This document shows, one piece after another, positions 32,749 through 44,470 of a DNA stretch of 46,590 nt (the first letter of the stretch is position 1; the number at the start of each line of letters is the position of its first letter). The translations under genes were made by a program, and so were the position numbers. Below the pieces are notes generated by a model. It was not told where the DNA came from. It saw only the letters and a program-made list of their open reading frames with translations, and ran no database searches. The DNA comes from Catenaria anguillulae PL171 (lineage: Eukaryota; Blastocladiomycota; Blastocladiomycetes; Blastocladiales; Catenariaceae): positions 1 through 46,590 of the forward strand of contig MCFL01000191.1 of the NCBI GenBank assembly GCA_002102555.1, given 5' to 3'.

Positions 32749-35572
32749 GAGCTCGATCGCTCGGTTCTTGTACCGGCAGGTGACGTGATCGGCTATGGGC
32801 AATCGACGTGTTTCAACGTGATTGAAGCAGCGCATCACCACCCGTTGACGGATTTGTTTCAAGTGTTGATATCCTGCCCCGGATCTATTCATCATTTCTG
32901 TCCGCATTGGCAGGGGCCAGGGCGTGTGTCATTCGCGTTACGGAATGTTTTTGTTTCTTTCCAGATCAGGAAGGTCGGCGTGTCCTTCTCGGTCCAGCAA
33001 TCGTTTTTCTTCCTCATTGCCTTCGTTGGTTTCTTTTTCTTCTTGATCATTCCTTGCCATCTTTGGGCTCTGTTTAACCGCATCTGATTCCGTTTTCAAG
33101 TTCTCTCATGCATCCTCAGTCACCTGTGCTGAGTGCTCGCGAGCAAAGCCCCACCAGGCAATCGTGGACCTGTCTCGGTCATGGTAGGGCAATACGGACG
33201 ACACCTGTCGTTGTACAATTTAACGTACAGGGAGAGACGGGCAGGCGATAGACGTGACAATCATGAGTGAGCCAGGTATCATAGCATCAGCTGTCTGTTC
33301 CGCACTCGGGCACCGGGTTGGAGTGTGTATCCTGTTGCCAAGAGCCAAGATGACACGGTTGACTCACAAAATTCAAGCAAACCCAGTATGTACTTCGACG
33401 CTGTTTTTCTCGCATGCATTCTCAACCGAATCATCGGGAACCTTCTTGAAAATGTTGTCACAAATCAACCAATCGATCCCATTGCACGGGATGACTCAGG
33501 GCAAGCTGCTGTGGACAGGAAACAGTAACCAAACTTGACACTCGTTGGCAGCAATGCAACAGCTGTTCGAGTCAAACAAACGTCGGAAAACTGTTGCATC
33601 CCGGCCAGTGTCGTCCGCGACGACCAGGTTCCACCAGTTCCTGTCTGACTCCTCAGCCCATTCTGGCGTTCCTTGAGCCCAACGGTGCGTGCACACGCAC
33701 TGAGAGCAGCCGGAGGAACTGAACTAGCCGAAAGACCACCTAAATGATCGAGAATATTGGCGAGCCTGCACTTCAATGATATGGTGGACCAGATATATAA
33801 AGCAACTCCTCTTCTTGACTGCATGTCTCTGCTCCCAATTGATATTTCTCCACCCCGTATTGGTTCGTCTCTTTTTAGTGTTGACTTGCAGTTGTTTTCA
33901 TCGTGCTGCCTGGCGCTGCTGCTTTCGTTCCTCATCTCTCTGCCGCCCATTCACGCTCCACACTGGTGGTGTTATCATCCCCTGATTCCATATCGATGCA
34001 TATCCAATCAGGAAACTAACGGTATCGTTGCCTGCCTGCTTACAATATGATTCGTGCTTCCTTCCATGACCCATGAACTTTCAGTACCCCGGAATTCCCT
34101 GGCGTCCTCCGCCCCGCCGATTCCCTCGCTCACGGTTGTCCGTTACCCAATAAAGAACCTTCGAACAACGCCCACGTTGGCCCCGCTACCTTCCGATACC
34201 TATCGCGATCACTTGAGGTGTCTCACTTGCCCGCAACGAGCCACAGTTCGTACTTTCGTCAGAGTTGATGGCTCTTTGTGTATGTAAAGCGTCATGTATG
34301 GTACTTCTTAGTGTCTATGACGGTTTGCTGTTTGAATGACGCGTTTGCTCACCACACTCACGGAATCCTCGTTGAACGGCCATGCCAAACGGCTCGCCAC
34401 GATACCATTTATGCGCTTGACAGCCGCCGCAACATACCGACACTCCAGTCACTTGGCCGTACCTCGTCCCTCAAGGCACTCGGCTCTCCTTCTGGGCTAC
34501 CCCTACGCGCTCTCCCTTTTCCCAGATCCGGCGTTCTCGTCAGTCGCTTCACAGCCAACCAACCACCAGCGATCAACCAACCCCTCGACATCTCGTGCCC
34601 GCTGCCCTCCCTGCTGACTTTATCACGTACATTCTCTTGATTCATTCTGTGGCCAGTGCCTGATCATATCGCTCACTCATGCCATCCTTTCGTTGTCAAA
34701 GTCCTCAATCCGTCGGGCCACTCGTGACCGCCACAGAAGACGTCCTTCACCCAACCATAGCGGGCATCGGGCTCGCCTCTTGTCGATTCAAGCAAAGCCC
34801 GCACATCTAGAATCGAATCGTACGATCTTTGCTTGTTATTCCTGCTCTTCTTTTCCACCACGCACGTTTGTTTCCTCTCGAACCCTACCGACCCTGGCCG
34901 AGGTAGCTTTTCCTTTTTGTGTGTGCGTGTGCACGTGAAACGGTTCAATGTCGCCGTAATCGGGTGATCGTGGCTTGGTGGTTGTTTGCTCGCGCACACG
35001 GCACACGGAGAGTTCGCCCACTCGTTCGAAAAAATCGGGGTCATATATGAAATTTGTCCGTCATCTTGCTCAATGCTTTTCGTTGGTTGCGGTGAGCGGC
35101 GACCCGCTGCCGGGTGCAGCCCGACTCGTTGAGTCAACTGAGCCTTGCCTCTTTTCTTTCGCTATTCTTTTGCTGGGTCTTGCGAACAGTCATTAACCGT
35201 ACCTCTCTTGCACTACTTGCCAACCCAAATTCATCTTTTGTCTCTGCTACCTCGTTGCTTCCAAGAAGCAAAGGCGACACCCAAAACGGATCCATTTGAT
35301 CGAGACCTGCCTGCTTAGCTTCCTGTCTCCTGACCTTGACATCGATCCAAGTATATACAAAACCCCTGTCAGGTTTAATCTACCGTACCGGAACATCCGC
35401 TCCGATCGCAGGCCCCCAGGTACATCTCTGCGATCCGCGAATCCTCCGGATCCAGTTCACTGACGTAGCTGCTTCCGGCATTTACAGCCTCCAAGTTTCT
35501 ACCTATCGCGGTTTATAATCCTCGAGTGCGCATGGGCTGCCCAAACACTCCTCTTCACACATTTCCTTGATC
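32749..35572. other. Long non-coding stretch, no gene recognised
   Basis: About 2.8 kb. ORFs of 60-160 codons on both strands show no domain. A TATATAAAG sequence at 33794-33802 resembles a TATA box on the plus strand, followed 20 bases later by an ATG with a 75-codon hydrophobic ORF. I do not think this is enough to call a gene. The last kilobase is pyrimidine-rich and likely the promoter/leader of the MADS-box gene. Confidence 0.35.
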
Positions 35573-37369
35573 ATGGCCCCTCAACCCCCACGGCGCACCA
35601 CCATTGCCCCAATCAACAACGCCAAGAACCGGCGGGTCACCTTTGCAAAGCGGCGGAACGGTATCTTTAAGAAGGCGTACGTTGTCAACTCTACTGCATT
35701 TCTCGCTCGCGTACACTGGTCTGCAACTGAAAAATCTTCTTTTCCCAATTGACGCGCCATTGAATTTGAATTCTCGCAGATATGAGCTTGGTGTCCTTTG
35801 CTCGTGCGAGATTGTGGTCGTGATCCGTGATGTGCGCGGCCGCGTCCACCAGTTTTCTGCCGTGTTCCCGGACGATTCTGCCCGTGCAACAACCGCCGCG
35901 AGCGACACCAGCGCCGATGACGATCAAGCCTCGGTGTTGCTCCCGCGTGAGCCCACATCGATTGTTCCCAGGGCGCACACGGACGACGGGGCGCGATTAC
36001 TAGCCAAGATTGTTGCTGGCGAGGCTGGGCCAGTTGCCGAATCGCGTGGACCGTCCTTTGTACGTGCCCTTGATTCTGTCAAGTATCGTGGGGTGTTGCT
36101 CATTCTGATTGCACGACGGATTGCCGACGTGTAGTACGACAAGGGCAAGCCGCCAATGTTTGTTATTGGGGGCGAAACCAACGTCGGCGACGATGACGAT
36201 GACGACGAGGAGCTTGCCGACGCGTCGTCGTTGAGCACGCCCACTGGTGGTGGACACGATCATTGGCGTGCCAACATCTCCATGCCGCCAACCACCAGCC
36301 AACCGCATCCATCCTTTGGTGCACTCATGTCAACATACTCTCCACCAAACGCAGCCTCAGCAGCTCCAGTGCCACCAGTGTCTCGCATTTCAACTCGTTC
36401 CAAATCATCGTCTTCTCGCACGCCCGGGAGGAAGCGAGGAATCCCGGCATGCGCGTCATTCTCGCCACCTTCCTCGATGCAGCGAGGCACGCGGCTCCTT
36501 TCCGCCTTGTGACAATTTCGCTCCTTGAGCTTTACTAAATCTCACTTGTTGTGAATTGTCCAGCTGGATCTTCCCAGCTGTCGCCGCTAGAGCGCCAGTC
36601 ATTTCAGCATCCCGCATTCACTCCACCTTTTGCCGCGGCCAACCCGATGGGCATGATGGGATATCATCCTTTGCAGGGTGAGCATGCCGGCAGCCCATTC
36701 ATGTATCTTTCACAAGAGGAGTCGGTTCGTCATCCGCATTTGTTGTGGGAGTGGTTTGACCTCGGTTAACTCACATTGACCATGATCTATTCACAGGCTC
36801 TGCTTTCCAATCCACAATCCACAACTTCGTCCATGTCGTCGATGCCCACGACAAGCATGAGTTCTGGGCCTGCCGGGTACCCAACCTTGGGTTCCTCAAC
36901 ATCGCTCCCAACATCGTCTTCGCCTTCGTTCGCGCTTTACCCGAGTCCGCACATCTCTCCCGTCGCCATCGCAACGGGCGCTTCCCCGCCAACCGTCGAT
37001 CCGTTTGCCGCCCAATCACTTCATTCCCCAACACCTGTTCTCGAGCATCATTGGCAGCAACAACTTGCGGCGTGGCCAATGTCGGGTCCGCCCGTACCGC
37101 CAAACGTACCAGCATCAGGTTACACCAGCGCATACTTGGACGGTTCCGCGGTTGCACACTTTGCGCTCCATTCTTCGGCCCCCATCCCGCCCTTTCACCC
37201 GGCGGGTGCATTTGAGCGAAACATGACACGGCGGGCAGCAAGCACAGTGGACTCGGACGCGGCTGTGACTGGTTCACAATCGAGCGTTGAGCCGCCGTCC
37301 AACACGGCAGAGCCGTTTCTTTCCTTCCTAGACCAACAATTTCACCCAGACAAGTCGCCCGAATCGTGA
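35573..37369 (+). CDS. MADS-box transcription factor, MEF2-like type
   Basis: Firm exons are 35573-35676, 35780-36059 and the start of exon 3 at 36135. Later exons are about 36564 (or 36578)-36724 and 36797-37369. The MADS box is at residues 7-62: RRTTIAPINNAKNRRVTFAK, RRNGIFKKAYELGVLCSCEI, then VVVIRDVRGRVHQFSA. The intron falls inside KKA|YELGVLC. The KKAYEL-VLC-x-CEI core is MEF2-type rather than SRF-type. The N-terminal RRTTIAPINNAK is unusual compared with the common RKKIxIxRI. The rest is disordered: an acidic run (GDDDDDDEEL), Ser/Pro-rich segments, and a C-terminal tail with FLSFLDQQFHPDKSPES. The donor ending exon 3 is uncertain (candidates near 36379 and 36394; the reading frame stops at 36512), so total length is not fixed. 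The product binds CArG-like DNA as a dimer in the nucleus (family knowledge). Targets are unknown. Confidence 0.8.
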
Positions 37370-37991
37370 GGGCGAGTGATTCTTCCCATTTGTGTCAAAT
37401 CGGCTTGTTGCAAGTTCCCTCGCAATCGATTCTGTCTTTGATTACGTTCGTATTTTGTGCTCTATTTTCCACTCATACACTACCCCCCAGCTGCCCCCGT
37501 TCCATTGCTTCCCTTGCCTTCAATGAAATCTGTCGCATTCACACAATGATGGGTACACCCGTATTTTATACACGTTTGGCTCGCATTGTCATGATATCCG
37601 TCCGCCTGCTCATTCACCTCAGCATGGTTGATCATAGACGTACGACAAAGCAAGCGACATAGGGACGGCTGGTTCCATAACTTACCTGGCAGGTGAGCAG
37701 GCGCCACCCGGCTGGCCCCATGTAGCGCCGTTGTTTTTCGTTGTTTCCAGAATCCAGATTGATCATGCGCTGTTTTATGCGCTGTAGTTTGGGATCCATT
37801 CCCTGGCATTCAAACAAAAAAGGTTGCCCTTGCGCATGCAGTGCGAGGTGGCATACAAAGGCATGTGCCTGACAGAGTTGTGGGTCGAAACGTACAAATA
37901 CCATAGGCCATCCCACCCCATTTGTCTCAATTCTCACCGTTGCTCTCGACGCGATTGCTCAATTCCATATACACACGCCCAACACAACATC
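37370..37991. other. Intergenic region between MADS-box and membrane-protein genes
   Basis: About 620 bases with no recognisable gene. It should hold the 3' end of the MADS-box gene and the promoter of the membrane-protein gene. Confidence 0.4.
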
Positions 37992-38540
37992 ATGTCCACA
38001 CCCACCAACAACCAGACCAACAATTCCAACGCCAGCACCGGTGCAGACAAGGCCGATCAAGTCGACGAGTTGCCCACCACTTGCTGCTGCTGCTTCCCGA
38101 TCCGCCTGGGTGTCTTTATCTTGATTATCCTGTCTCTCGCTCAACTCATCTATGCTCTCGTCTCGGATGTGATCCTTCGCACCGATCAATCGAAACCGCG
38201 CACCCGTTACCCGAACGACATCGTTGGCTACATTTTCACGGGCATCAACTTGCTCGTCTACTTTGGTCTCTTGATTGGCGCCATCAAGCGGGATTCCAAG
38301 ACGTATCGCCCGTTTGCACAAGTCAACCTCGCCCTGTTTTGGGTGAGTGTCGTGTTGAGCATCATTGGCGTCTTTATGAGCGTGTCCGAGTTTGGTGCAG
38401 GTGCCTTGCCGGTGGCGCTGGTCATGCTGGTCTTCATTTGGTTGATTGCAGGTTACTTTACTTGGATTCTGTACAAGTACACGGACGTGTTGGCCAAGGA
38501 GGAACAGGAACGTGAGCAAAAGTCGATGGAGCAGGCTTGA
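37992..38540 (+). CDS. Four-helix membrane protein with CCCC motif
   Basis: An intronless ORF of 182 residues from the ATG at 37992. The first 30 residues are polar, rich in Asn and Thr. Then come four consecutive cysteines (31-34) directly before the first membrane helix (FPIRLGVFILIILSLAQLIY). Three more helices follow, at about 77-98 (GYIFTGINLLVYFGLLIGAI), 111-131 and 138-161. The C-terminus is a short charged tail (KEEQEREQKSMEQA). The cysteine cluster at the membrane edge could be palmitoylated. The topology recalls small tetraspan families (LAPTM/MARVEL-like), but I cannot assign one. Codon structure is clean and no intron is needed. Confidence 0.75.
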   Translation: MSTPTNNQTNNSNASTGADKADQVDELPTTCCCCFPIRLGVFILIILSLAQLIYALVSDVILRTDQSKPRTRYPNDIVGYIFTGINLLVYFGLLIGAIKRDSKTYRPFAQVNLALFWVSVVLSIIGVFMSVSEFGAGALPVALVMLVFIWLIAGYFTWILYKYTDVLAKEEQEREQKSMEQA

Positions 38541-39006
38541 AGTTGTTGCGATTTGGAGCACCTTTCCGTTCTTGACATTTAGTTCCATTCGTTACCCAAA
38601 AATTTTGACATCCTCGTACAGAATACAATCGTGATCCCGATCATACACTGAGTGACAAGGCATTCGGCGCGGCCGTTTGGTAGTCGTCCTTACCACGGCG
38701 CCATGAAAACCAAGGTATTGTCATGCAGTTTACGTCCGGTATCTCGCGACGACCTCGAGTGTGATCAGCTGTCTTGCAGGTTTTCACAGTCAACATTGGA
38801 AACGTTGCATCACACTCGTCTCGTCTCGCGACACGGACCGATCGCGGATCGTGTCGATGTGCTCCAACCCGAATCAAACGCCAACGCAATATCCGCACTG
38901 ACACAACTTGAAGGTCTGAGCCTTCGTCGCTTTGCATTCGCTGCTCCTCTTTGGTATCCATCCAGTCCATGTAAGCTGTGCTCCCTTTACCTCACGCTCG
39001 CGCAAC
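38541..39006. other. Intergenic region, nothing recognised
   Basis: About 470 bases between two same-strand genes. It is a pyrimidine-rich leader-like sequence near the downstream start. No RNA gene or repeat is seen. Confidence 0.4.
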
Positions 39007-40556
39007 ATGGCCACCATTGCTCGTTCCGCTGTCCGTGCCGTCGCCGCCGCTTCGGCCCGTCCGATCCACCGGTCCGTCGTCCGCCTGCTCATCTGCCACC
39101 GGGTGCCCACCGCCCGGCTGCCCTCGAACCTTGCCCACACAGGCAGCTGACCCGCTGACACGCCCACTTACCGCCGCCCTCTGCCTCTGCAGGACTTTTA
39201 CCGCCTCGACTGTTGCTCGCTCGTCAGTGACGGGCCTCAACTCGCTCAACACCTTGACCGAGGAGGAAGCCATGATGAAGGAGGCCGGTACGTGGCATTC
39301 ACTACTGCAATTTACCAGCGCATTGATTCTGCTTCGCTCGCCTTGGGTGTCTCGCACGCACGCTGACCGCAACACCACCACACTTTGCACAGCGGCCCGC
39401 TTTGCCCGCGAAAAGGTCAAGCCCTTGGTCATGAAGATGGACGAGGAGGAAAAGATGGATCCGTCCATCATCAAGGGCCTGTTTGAGCAAGGGTTCATGG
39501 GTATTGAGGTGCCCGAAGAGTATGGCGGCTCAGGCAGCTCGTTCACGTCGGCCATCGCCGTCATTGAGGGTCCGTTCTTCCTTTGCATCATTTGTCGTGC
39601 TTGTCTGGCTCACAACCTCCAATGCGATTTCAGAGCTCGCCAAGATCGATCCTTCCGTCTCTGTTGCCTGCGATGTGCAAAACACCCTTGTCAACACCCT
39701 GTTCCGCACGCACGGCACGCCCGAAATCAAGGAAAAGTACTTGACTGCTCTCGCCACCGAATCCGTCGGCTGCTTCTGCTTGTCTGAAGCTGGGTCCGGC
39801 TCGGACGCCTTTTCGCTCAAGCTGCGCGCCGAAAAGCAAGGCGACTACTATGTGCTCAACGGCAGCAAGATGTGGATCACCAACTCTGGCGAGGCCGACA
39901 TTTTCCTCGTGTTTGCCAACGTGGACCCGTCCAAGGGCTACCGCGGCATCACGGCGTTTATTGTGGACAAGTCCATGGGCGTTGAGGTCGCAAAGAAGGA
40001 GTCCAAGCTCGGCATTCGCGCCTCGTCCACGTGCGTGCTCAACTTTGACAATGTCAAGGTGCCCGCAAAGAACATTTTGGGCGAGGTCGGTAAAGGGTAC
40101 AAGTACTCGATCGAGATTCTCAACGAGGGCCGCATTGGCATTGCCGCGCAAATGATTGGCTTGGCCCAGGGCGCCTTTGACATTGCCGTGCCCTACACGT
40201 TTGATCGCAAGCAGTTTGGCCAAGCGATTGGCGAGTTCCAAGGCATGCAACATCAGTATGCGCAAGTGGCTGTGGAAATCGAGGCAGCGCGCTTGTTGAC
40301 GTACAATGCCGCGCGGCTCAAGGAGGAGGGCAAGCCCTTCATTCGCGAGGCCGCCATGGCAAAGCTCTACTCGTCGCAGGTCGCTGAGAAGGCCGCGTCA
40401 AAGGCCATTGAGTGGATGGGCGGCGTCGGGTTCACGCGCGAGACGGGTGTGGAAAAGTTTTACCGTGACGCCAAGATTGGCGCCATTTACGAGGGCACGT
40501 CCAACATTCAGCTGCAAACCATTGCCAAGATGATCCAATCCCAGTACAAGAAGTAA
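39007..40556 (+). CDS. ACADSB: Short/branched-chain acyl-CoA dehydrogenase, mitochondrial
   Basis: Exons 39007-39071, 39193-39287, 39393-39569 and 39634-40556 join in frame to 419 residues, the usual length of the family. Exon 1 is a mitochondrial presequence ([20 protein letters not shown]). The first donor (GTCCGT) is the least certain, and a longer exon 1 is possible. Diagnostic stretches are [40 protein letters not shown], the FAD/substrate motif [15 protein letters not shown], and [20 protein letters not shown]. The C-terminal [16 protein letters not shown] carries the catalytic Glu at residue 399. Sequence is closest by eye to ACADSB (2-methylbutyryl-CoA dehydrogenase), which oxidises branched or short acyl-CoAs in isoleucine catabolism and passes electrons to ETF in the matrix. 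Substrate assignment is inferred from family resemblance. Confidence 0.93.
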
Positions 40557-40935
40557 GCCGGAGTTTGTGTGTCGTCGACCGATGCTTCCTCATTAGTGCC
40601 TGTTTCCTCATTCTTTGCCTTCCCCACCTCGTTCCTTTTCGAGATTCTTGCTCTTGTTTCTCTTCTTGACGGTCCCCGACAGTGGGACTCAATACACTTC
40701 CTTGGAGCACATGTCACTGGAAATGCTGGCACAAACCCACGGAATCAACCGGTTTTAGAGATGTTCCTGCATGACTTGTTACCGATTCATTCTTGATGTC
40801 CAACTGGCGGGCTATCCCCTGCTATAAGCAAGTTACTCTGTGATGCATTGGTTATATCATGTCCCGCGACGAAACACAAGACACCCACACAATCCCAGGA
40901 GACGCAAAAGCAAAACCCAAGTTTGCTACAACAGC
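40557..40935. other. Convergent intergenic region
   Basis: About 380 bases between convergent acyl-CoA dehydrogenase (+) and ribosomal protein (-) genes, holding both 3' ends. No gene is seen. Confidence 0.4.
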
Positions 40936-41809
40936 TTACTTCTTGGGGGCAGCAGCAACCTTCTTGCCAGCGGGCTTCTTGGCAGCAGCCTTCTTGGGCT
41001 TGGCCTCGGCAGCAGCCTGGGCCTGGGCAGCCTTGAGCACCTTCTTGACAATCTTCTGCTCCTCGATAAGGAAGGCACGAAGAATGCGCTCGCGGACACA
41101 GTGGGCGCAGCGGGAGCCACCGTACGTGCGCGAAACAGTCTTTTGGCGCTTGGAGAGGGTGGCGTACTTGCGGGGGCGGAGGGCGGGGATCTGTCAACCA
41201 GGTGATGCGATGCAACGTCAGTGAGCTGTTTGAGACGAGCAACATCAACCACAGCGTCCAACAAATGCATTTGATTTTCGGGCAGAGGTTGCCCCGTAGA
41301 TTTGCGGATGCTGTGTGTCGGTGTGCGAATATTTGGCAAGAGAAGTGGATACATACGCCAGTGAGGGCCGAGCCGCAGTCACCGCACTTGGGGGAGCCGG
41401 CCTTCTTGAGCTCGTAGTGGTAGACAAGCTTGCCACCGGGGGTCTTGACAACACGGACCTGAACGTGACGGGAACAATGCAATCGTCAGCACTAGTTGCG
41501 AGTGAAATCAACTCGTCACATCGGTCCCCACTCGTCACACGGATGTTTTTGGTTTTGGATCCGGGCCAGCCTGAGCATGCAGGCGAGTGAGGGACGGAAC
41601 AGCCCATTGACACAAAGCGTCTATTTCCGCCTCAAGACATGCAGGACCAAACGACCCGCCTGTTCTATCGGCGGGTACCATCCCGCGCCAAAACCACAAC
41701 TTGCCAAGTGACGAGTGAGCGGCCGTCTCCCATGGCAAACATTTGTACGAACCTTGTTGGACTTGGTGTTGTACGACAAGCGCCTGCGGTACTGGAGACG
41801 TTGGACCAT
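40936..41809 (-). CDS. RPL34: 60S ribosomal protein eL34
   Basis: Exons 41809-41753, 41458-41357 and 41190-40936 join at phase 0 to 137 residues. The start [19 protein letters not shown] is the conserved family opening. The middle reads [20 protein letters not shown] and then [20 protein letters not shown]. The last exon reads [20 protein letters not shown], then [20 protein letters not shown]. The two CxxC pairs form the known zinc site. The tail is extended by a Lys/Ala-rich stretch ([20 protein letters not shown]), about 15-20 residues longer than in animals. Upstream in-frame ATGs exist, but the family start and the intron structure support 41809. The product is a component of the large cytosolic ribosomal subunit. 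The intron near the start codon is typical of fungal ribosomal protein genes. Confidence 0.97.
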
Positions 41810-42686
41810 TTTTGCGATGATTGAGGGGTTGACCGGAATCTGTTTCGTTATCGAGTTGCGAGTGCGAGTTTTCAAGCAGAGTGTGTCGTAGTTCACGGAG
41901 GATGGATTGATGAGGTGGTGAGAGAATGGCAGGTTGGGTGGCGGTGGTCAGTAAGACGATCATTCATGGCGGATTGCATTTCTTGGGCGTGTGGTTCATT
42001 GCGTCAAAGTTCATAGTAACCTTACCAAAAAACTATTCCAAATGGGGTCGAGGGAGGGTCCGAACACGAGTGGTGTGTTGCACAGTGGATGGATGGAGTG
42101 TGGCGTGATCGCCGTGCTGAATCGGAAGGTCTGTCGATCCCCTTATGACGCGACTTGGAACTGGGACAAGTGCGAACACAGAGTAAAGTTGATGATGTTG
42201 CAACTGCACTAGCAGAGTCGAAATTGCATTACCCGGTCTGTACTTGAACACAGCACCAAGTGCGCAGTGGGTCTGACGTTGCTGTAGATCAACATTCTGT
42301 TCAAATGTGTGCTGTGTTTGCACCAGTCTCCCTGGCTTTCCCACATGCACAGCCTCTCGAGACTCATTGACAACTTGGCGAGAGCGAGCGTATGCGCCCG
42401 AGCCTGCACTGGCCTTGGCAGCAATACTGTTGAGCTGGACATCGCTAAACCGAACCGCCCATCCTTGGTGCGATGGAGCAAAGTGAATCCCGACTGAGCC
42501 GGCACACAACGCGCTTGCCGACCTGCCATTCTGTCTCGCGACATCCGCACTCCGGCAGCTGACAACAAAGTGCGCCGATGACCAAGAAAGCCAATCGAAA
42601 TACAGCGTTTACCATGAGCAATTCTTCCAAGCAAGTATTGCAACCACAGCTCGTTCACTCATACATCTGCAACACCCGCCACCGAC
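41810..42686. promoter_or_regulatory. Divergent intergenic region (RPL34 / HEM14)
   Basis: About 880 bases between divergent starts, expected to hold both promoters. No recognisable gene or RNA. Confidence 0.4.
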
Positions 42687-44301
42687 ATGCAGCTGACCCG
42701 CCTCGCACTCGCAGCCTCCATTGCGGGTTCCGGTCAATCCCGACACATTGCCGTCCTGGGCGGCGGCATCTCTGGGCTCGCCACTGCCCACTTTGTTCGC
42801 CGCCGCCTTGCCGATCGCACTGGCACTAGCGGGGCATCCGATCCCATCCGAATCACGCTCATCGACAAGGCCCCACGCCTCGGCGGCTGGATCCAATCGG
42901 ACGTGGACCGGGCCACCGGCGTCCTTCTCGAGGCCGGCCCACGCACACTTCGCCCAAAGGGGTTACCGGGCGCTCTCACGCTGGCCATGATCCACGACCT
43001 GGGTCTTGCAGATCAAGTCGTGACTGTGCCCATGTCGTCGCCGTCGGCAAAAGTCAGGCAAATGCTGTTCCAAGATCGTGTCGAGCGGTTGCCTGTTTCG
43101 CTGGGCGAGGTGATCAAGATTCAAGAGACGCAAACTCGCCAATGGCCGGCATCGTGCCTGCAGCTGTGCGTGAAGTGTTTGTGCCGCGCCGGCCGTCACA
43201 GTCTGGCGCACAGGGCCGAAAAGATGAGGACGAGACGATTGCCGCGTTTTTGTCGCGGCGGTTCTCGCCGCACTCGTCAATAACCTCGTCTCGGGGATTG
43301 TGCATGGGATTTACGCAGGTAACCCGCATCAGCTCAGCGTGCGCGCCACGTTTCCGTCGCTGTGGAATGCAGAACGTGACCACAGGTCTGTTGTGCTGGG
43401 TGTGCTCAAGGGCGCCATGTCGGCCATGAGCCCGGCGGATGCTGCGGCGTGGCCGAGCTGGTGCAGAGCCGCGGGCCAAAGTTTGCCGATTGTGGGCGGC
43501 GCGTCAAAGGCAAGCATCTACTCTGTGCGCGGCGGGCTCGAGGCATTGTCGGCGGCCTGGAGGCGGCCCTAAGGACACGTCGAATTCAACCTGGGATCCC
43601 ACCGACCTCCATCCGTCTCCAACGACCCGGCCAGGAGCACCATCGAGGTCACACTCGCCAACGGCTCAACCATCCGAGCCGATCACCTCGTGTCGACCAT
43701 CCCAACCCCATCCCTCAACTCGCTTCTCTCTGCCTCAGGCTCATCCGCCTCGCCCGCACTCACCCACCTCGCATCCACCGTGACCCCCTCTGCCGTGACC
43801 GTCGCCCTCACCAACATTGTGTTCCGCACACGCGACCTTCCGCGTGCCGTGCTCGACCGCACCCAAGCCTTTGGCGTGCTCTCACCGCTCGCAAAGGGCA
43901 AGCGCACACACCCGCACTTGCTCGGCATCATTTCGATTCGGCGGCGGTCCCGGGCTCGCAGAACCAGAGTATACAAAGTTCACAGTCATGATGGGCGGCC
44001 ACTACTTCAGCCAGCCTGGCGTGCACGTACCCAGTGTGGTTGAGGCAGGTGAGTTGGCATTGGATGCGGTGAGGCGCATTTGTCGATTCCAGAGTGGGTG
44101 GCGACGCCTGTGGTGGTCAGGGCAAGGTTGCATCATGAATGTATTCCGCAGTATGGGGTGGGTCATGTGCAGGCCGTGCGGAGGGCGAGGGACGAGGTAG
44201 GAGCGAGGCGGGTCGAGTTGGTGGGTGCGTGGTACGACGGCGTGGGCGTCAATGATTGTGTGCGGAGTGCGTGGGAAGCAGCGCAGAGGATTGCCGGCTA
44301 G
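42687..44301 (+). pseudogene. HEM14: Protoporphyrinogen oxidase, reading frame broken by several single-base indels
   Basis: The start at 42687 has no intron visible. The FAD-binding loop is VLGGGISGL (residues 23-31), followed by LIDKAPRLGGWI and EAGPRTLRPKG, diagnostic of PPOX. Later family segments appear in changing frames: MAGIVPAAVREVFVPRR and DETIAAFLSRRFSP; then LVNNLVSGIVHGIYAGNP and QLSVRATFPSLWNAERDHRS; then IYSVRGGLEALSA, IEVTLANGSTIRADHLVSTI and LPRAVLDRTQAFGVLSPLAK; then AEPEYTKFTVMMGGHYF; and finally HHECIPQYGVGHVQAVRRAR and VELVGAWYDGVGVNDCVRSA to the stop. Breaks fall near 43140, 43265, 43555-43575, 43932, 43948 and 44075. PPOX oxidises protoporphyrinogen IX to protoporphyrin IX on the mitochondrial inner membrane, the penultimate step of haem synthesis. 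Because the coding signal is otherwise well conserved, sequencing error is a real alternative to true decay. Confidence 0.85.
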
Positions 44302-44470
44302 GACCCACCTTGGTTGCTGCTGGGGGATCAAGACGGGATATGTATGTACAAATGAGGGATATCATGCACTTTCATGTACTCGCACTTCAATAGAATCATA
44401 TGGACACGACCAACTTTCGATCAATGGTCGGCACTCTTGCCCCCTTGCCACTTACTCGGCAGGCAACCCT

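Noticed and set aside
33794..34050. TATATAAAG followed by a short hydrophobic ORF
   Set aside because: The ATG is only about 20 bases after the TATA-like sequence, too close for a normal leader, and the ORF matches nothing.
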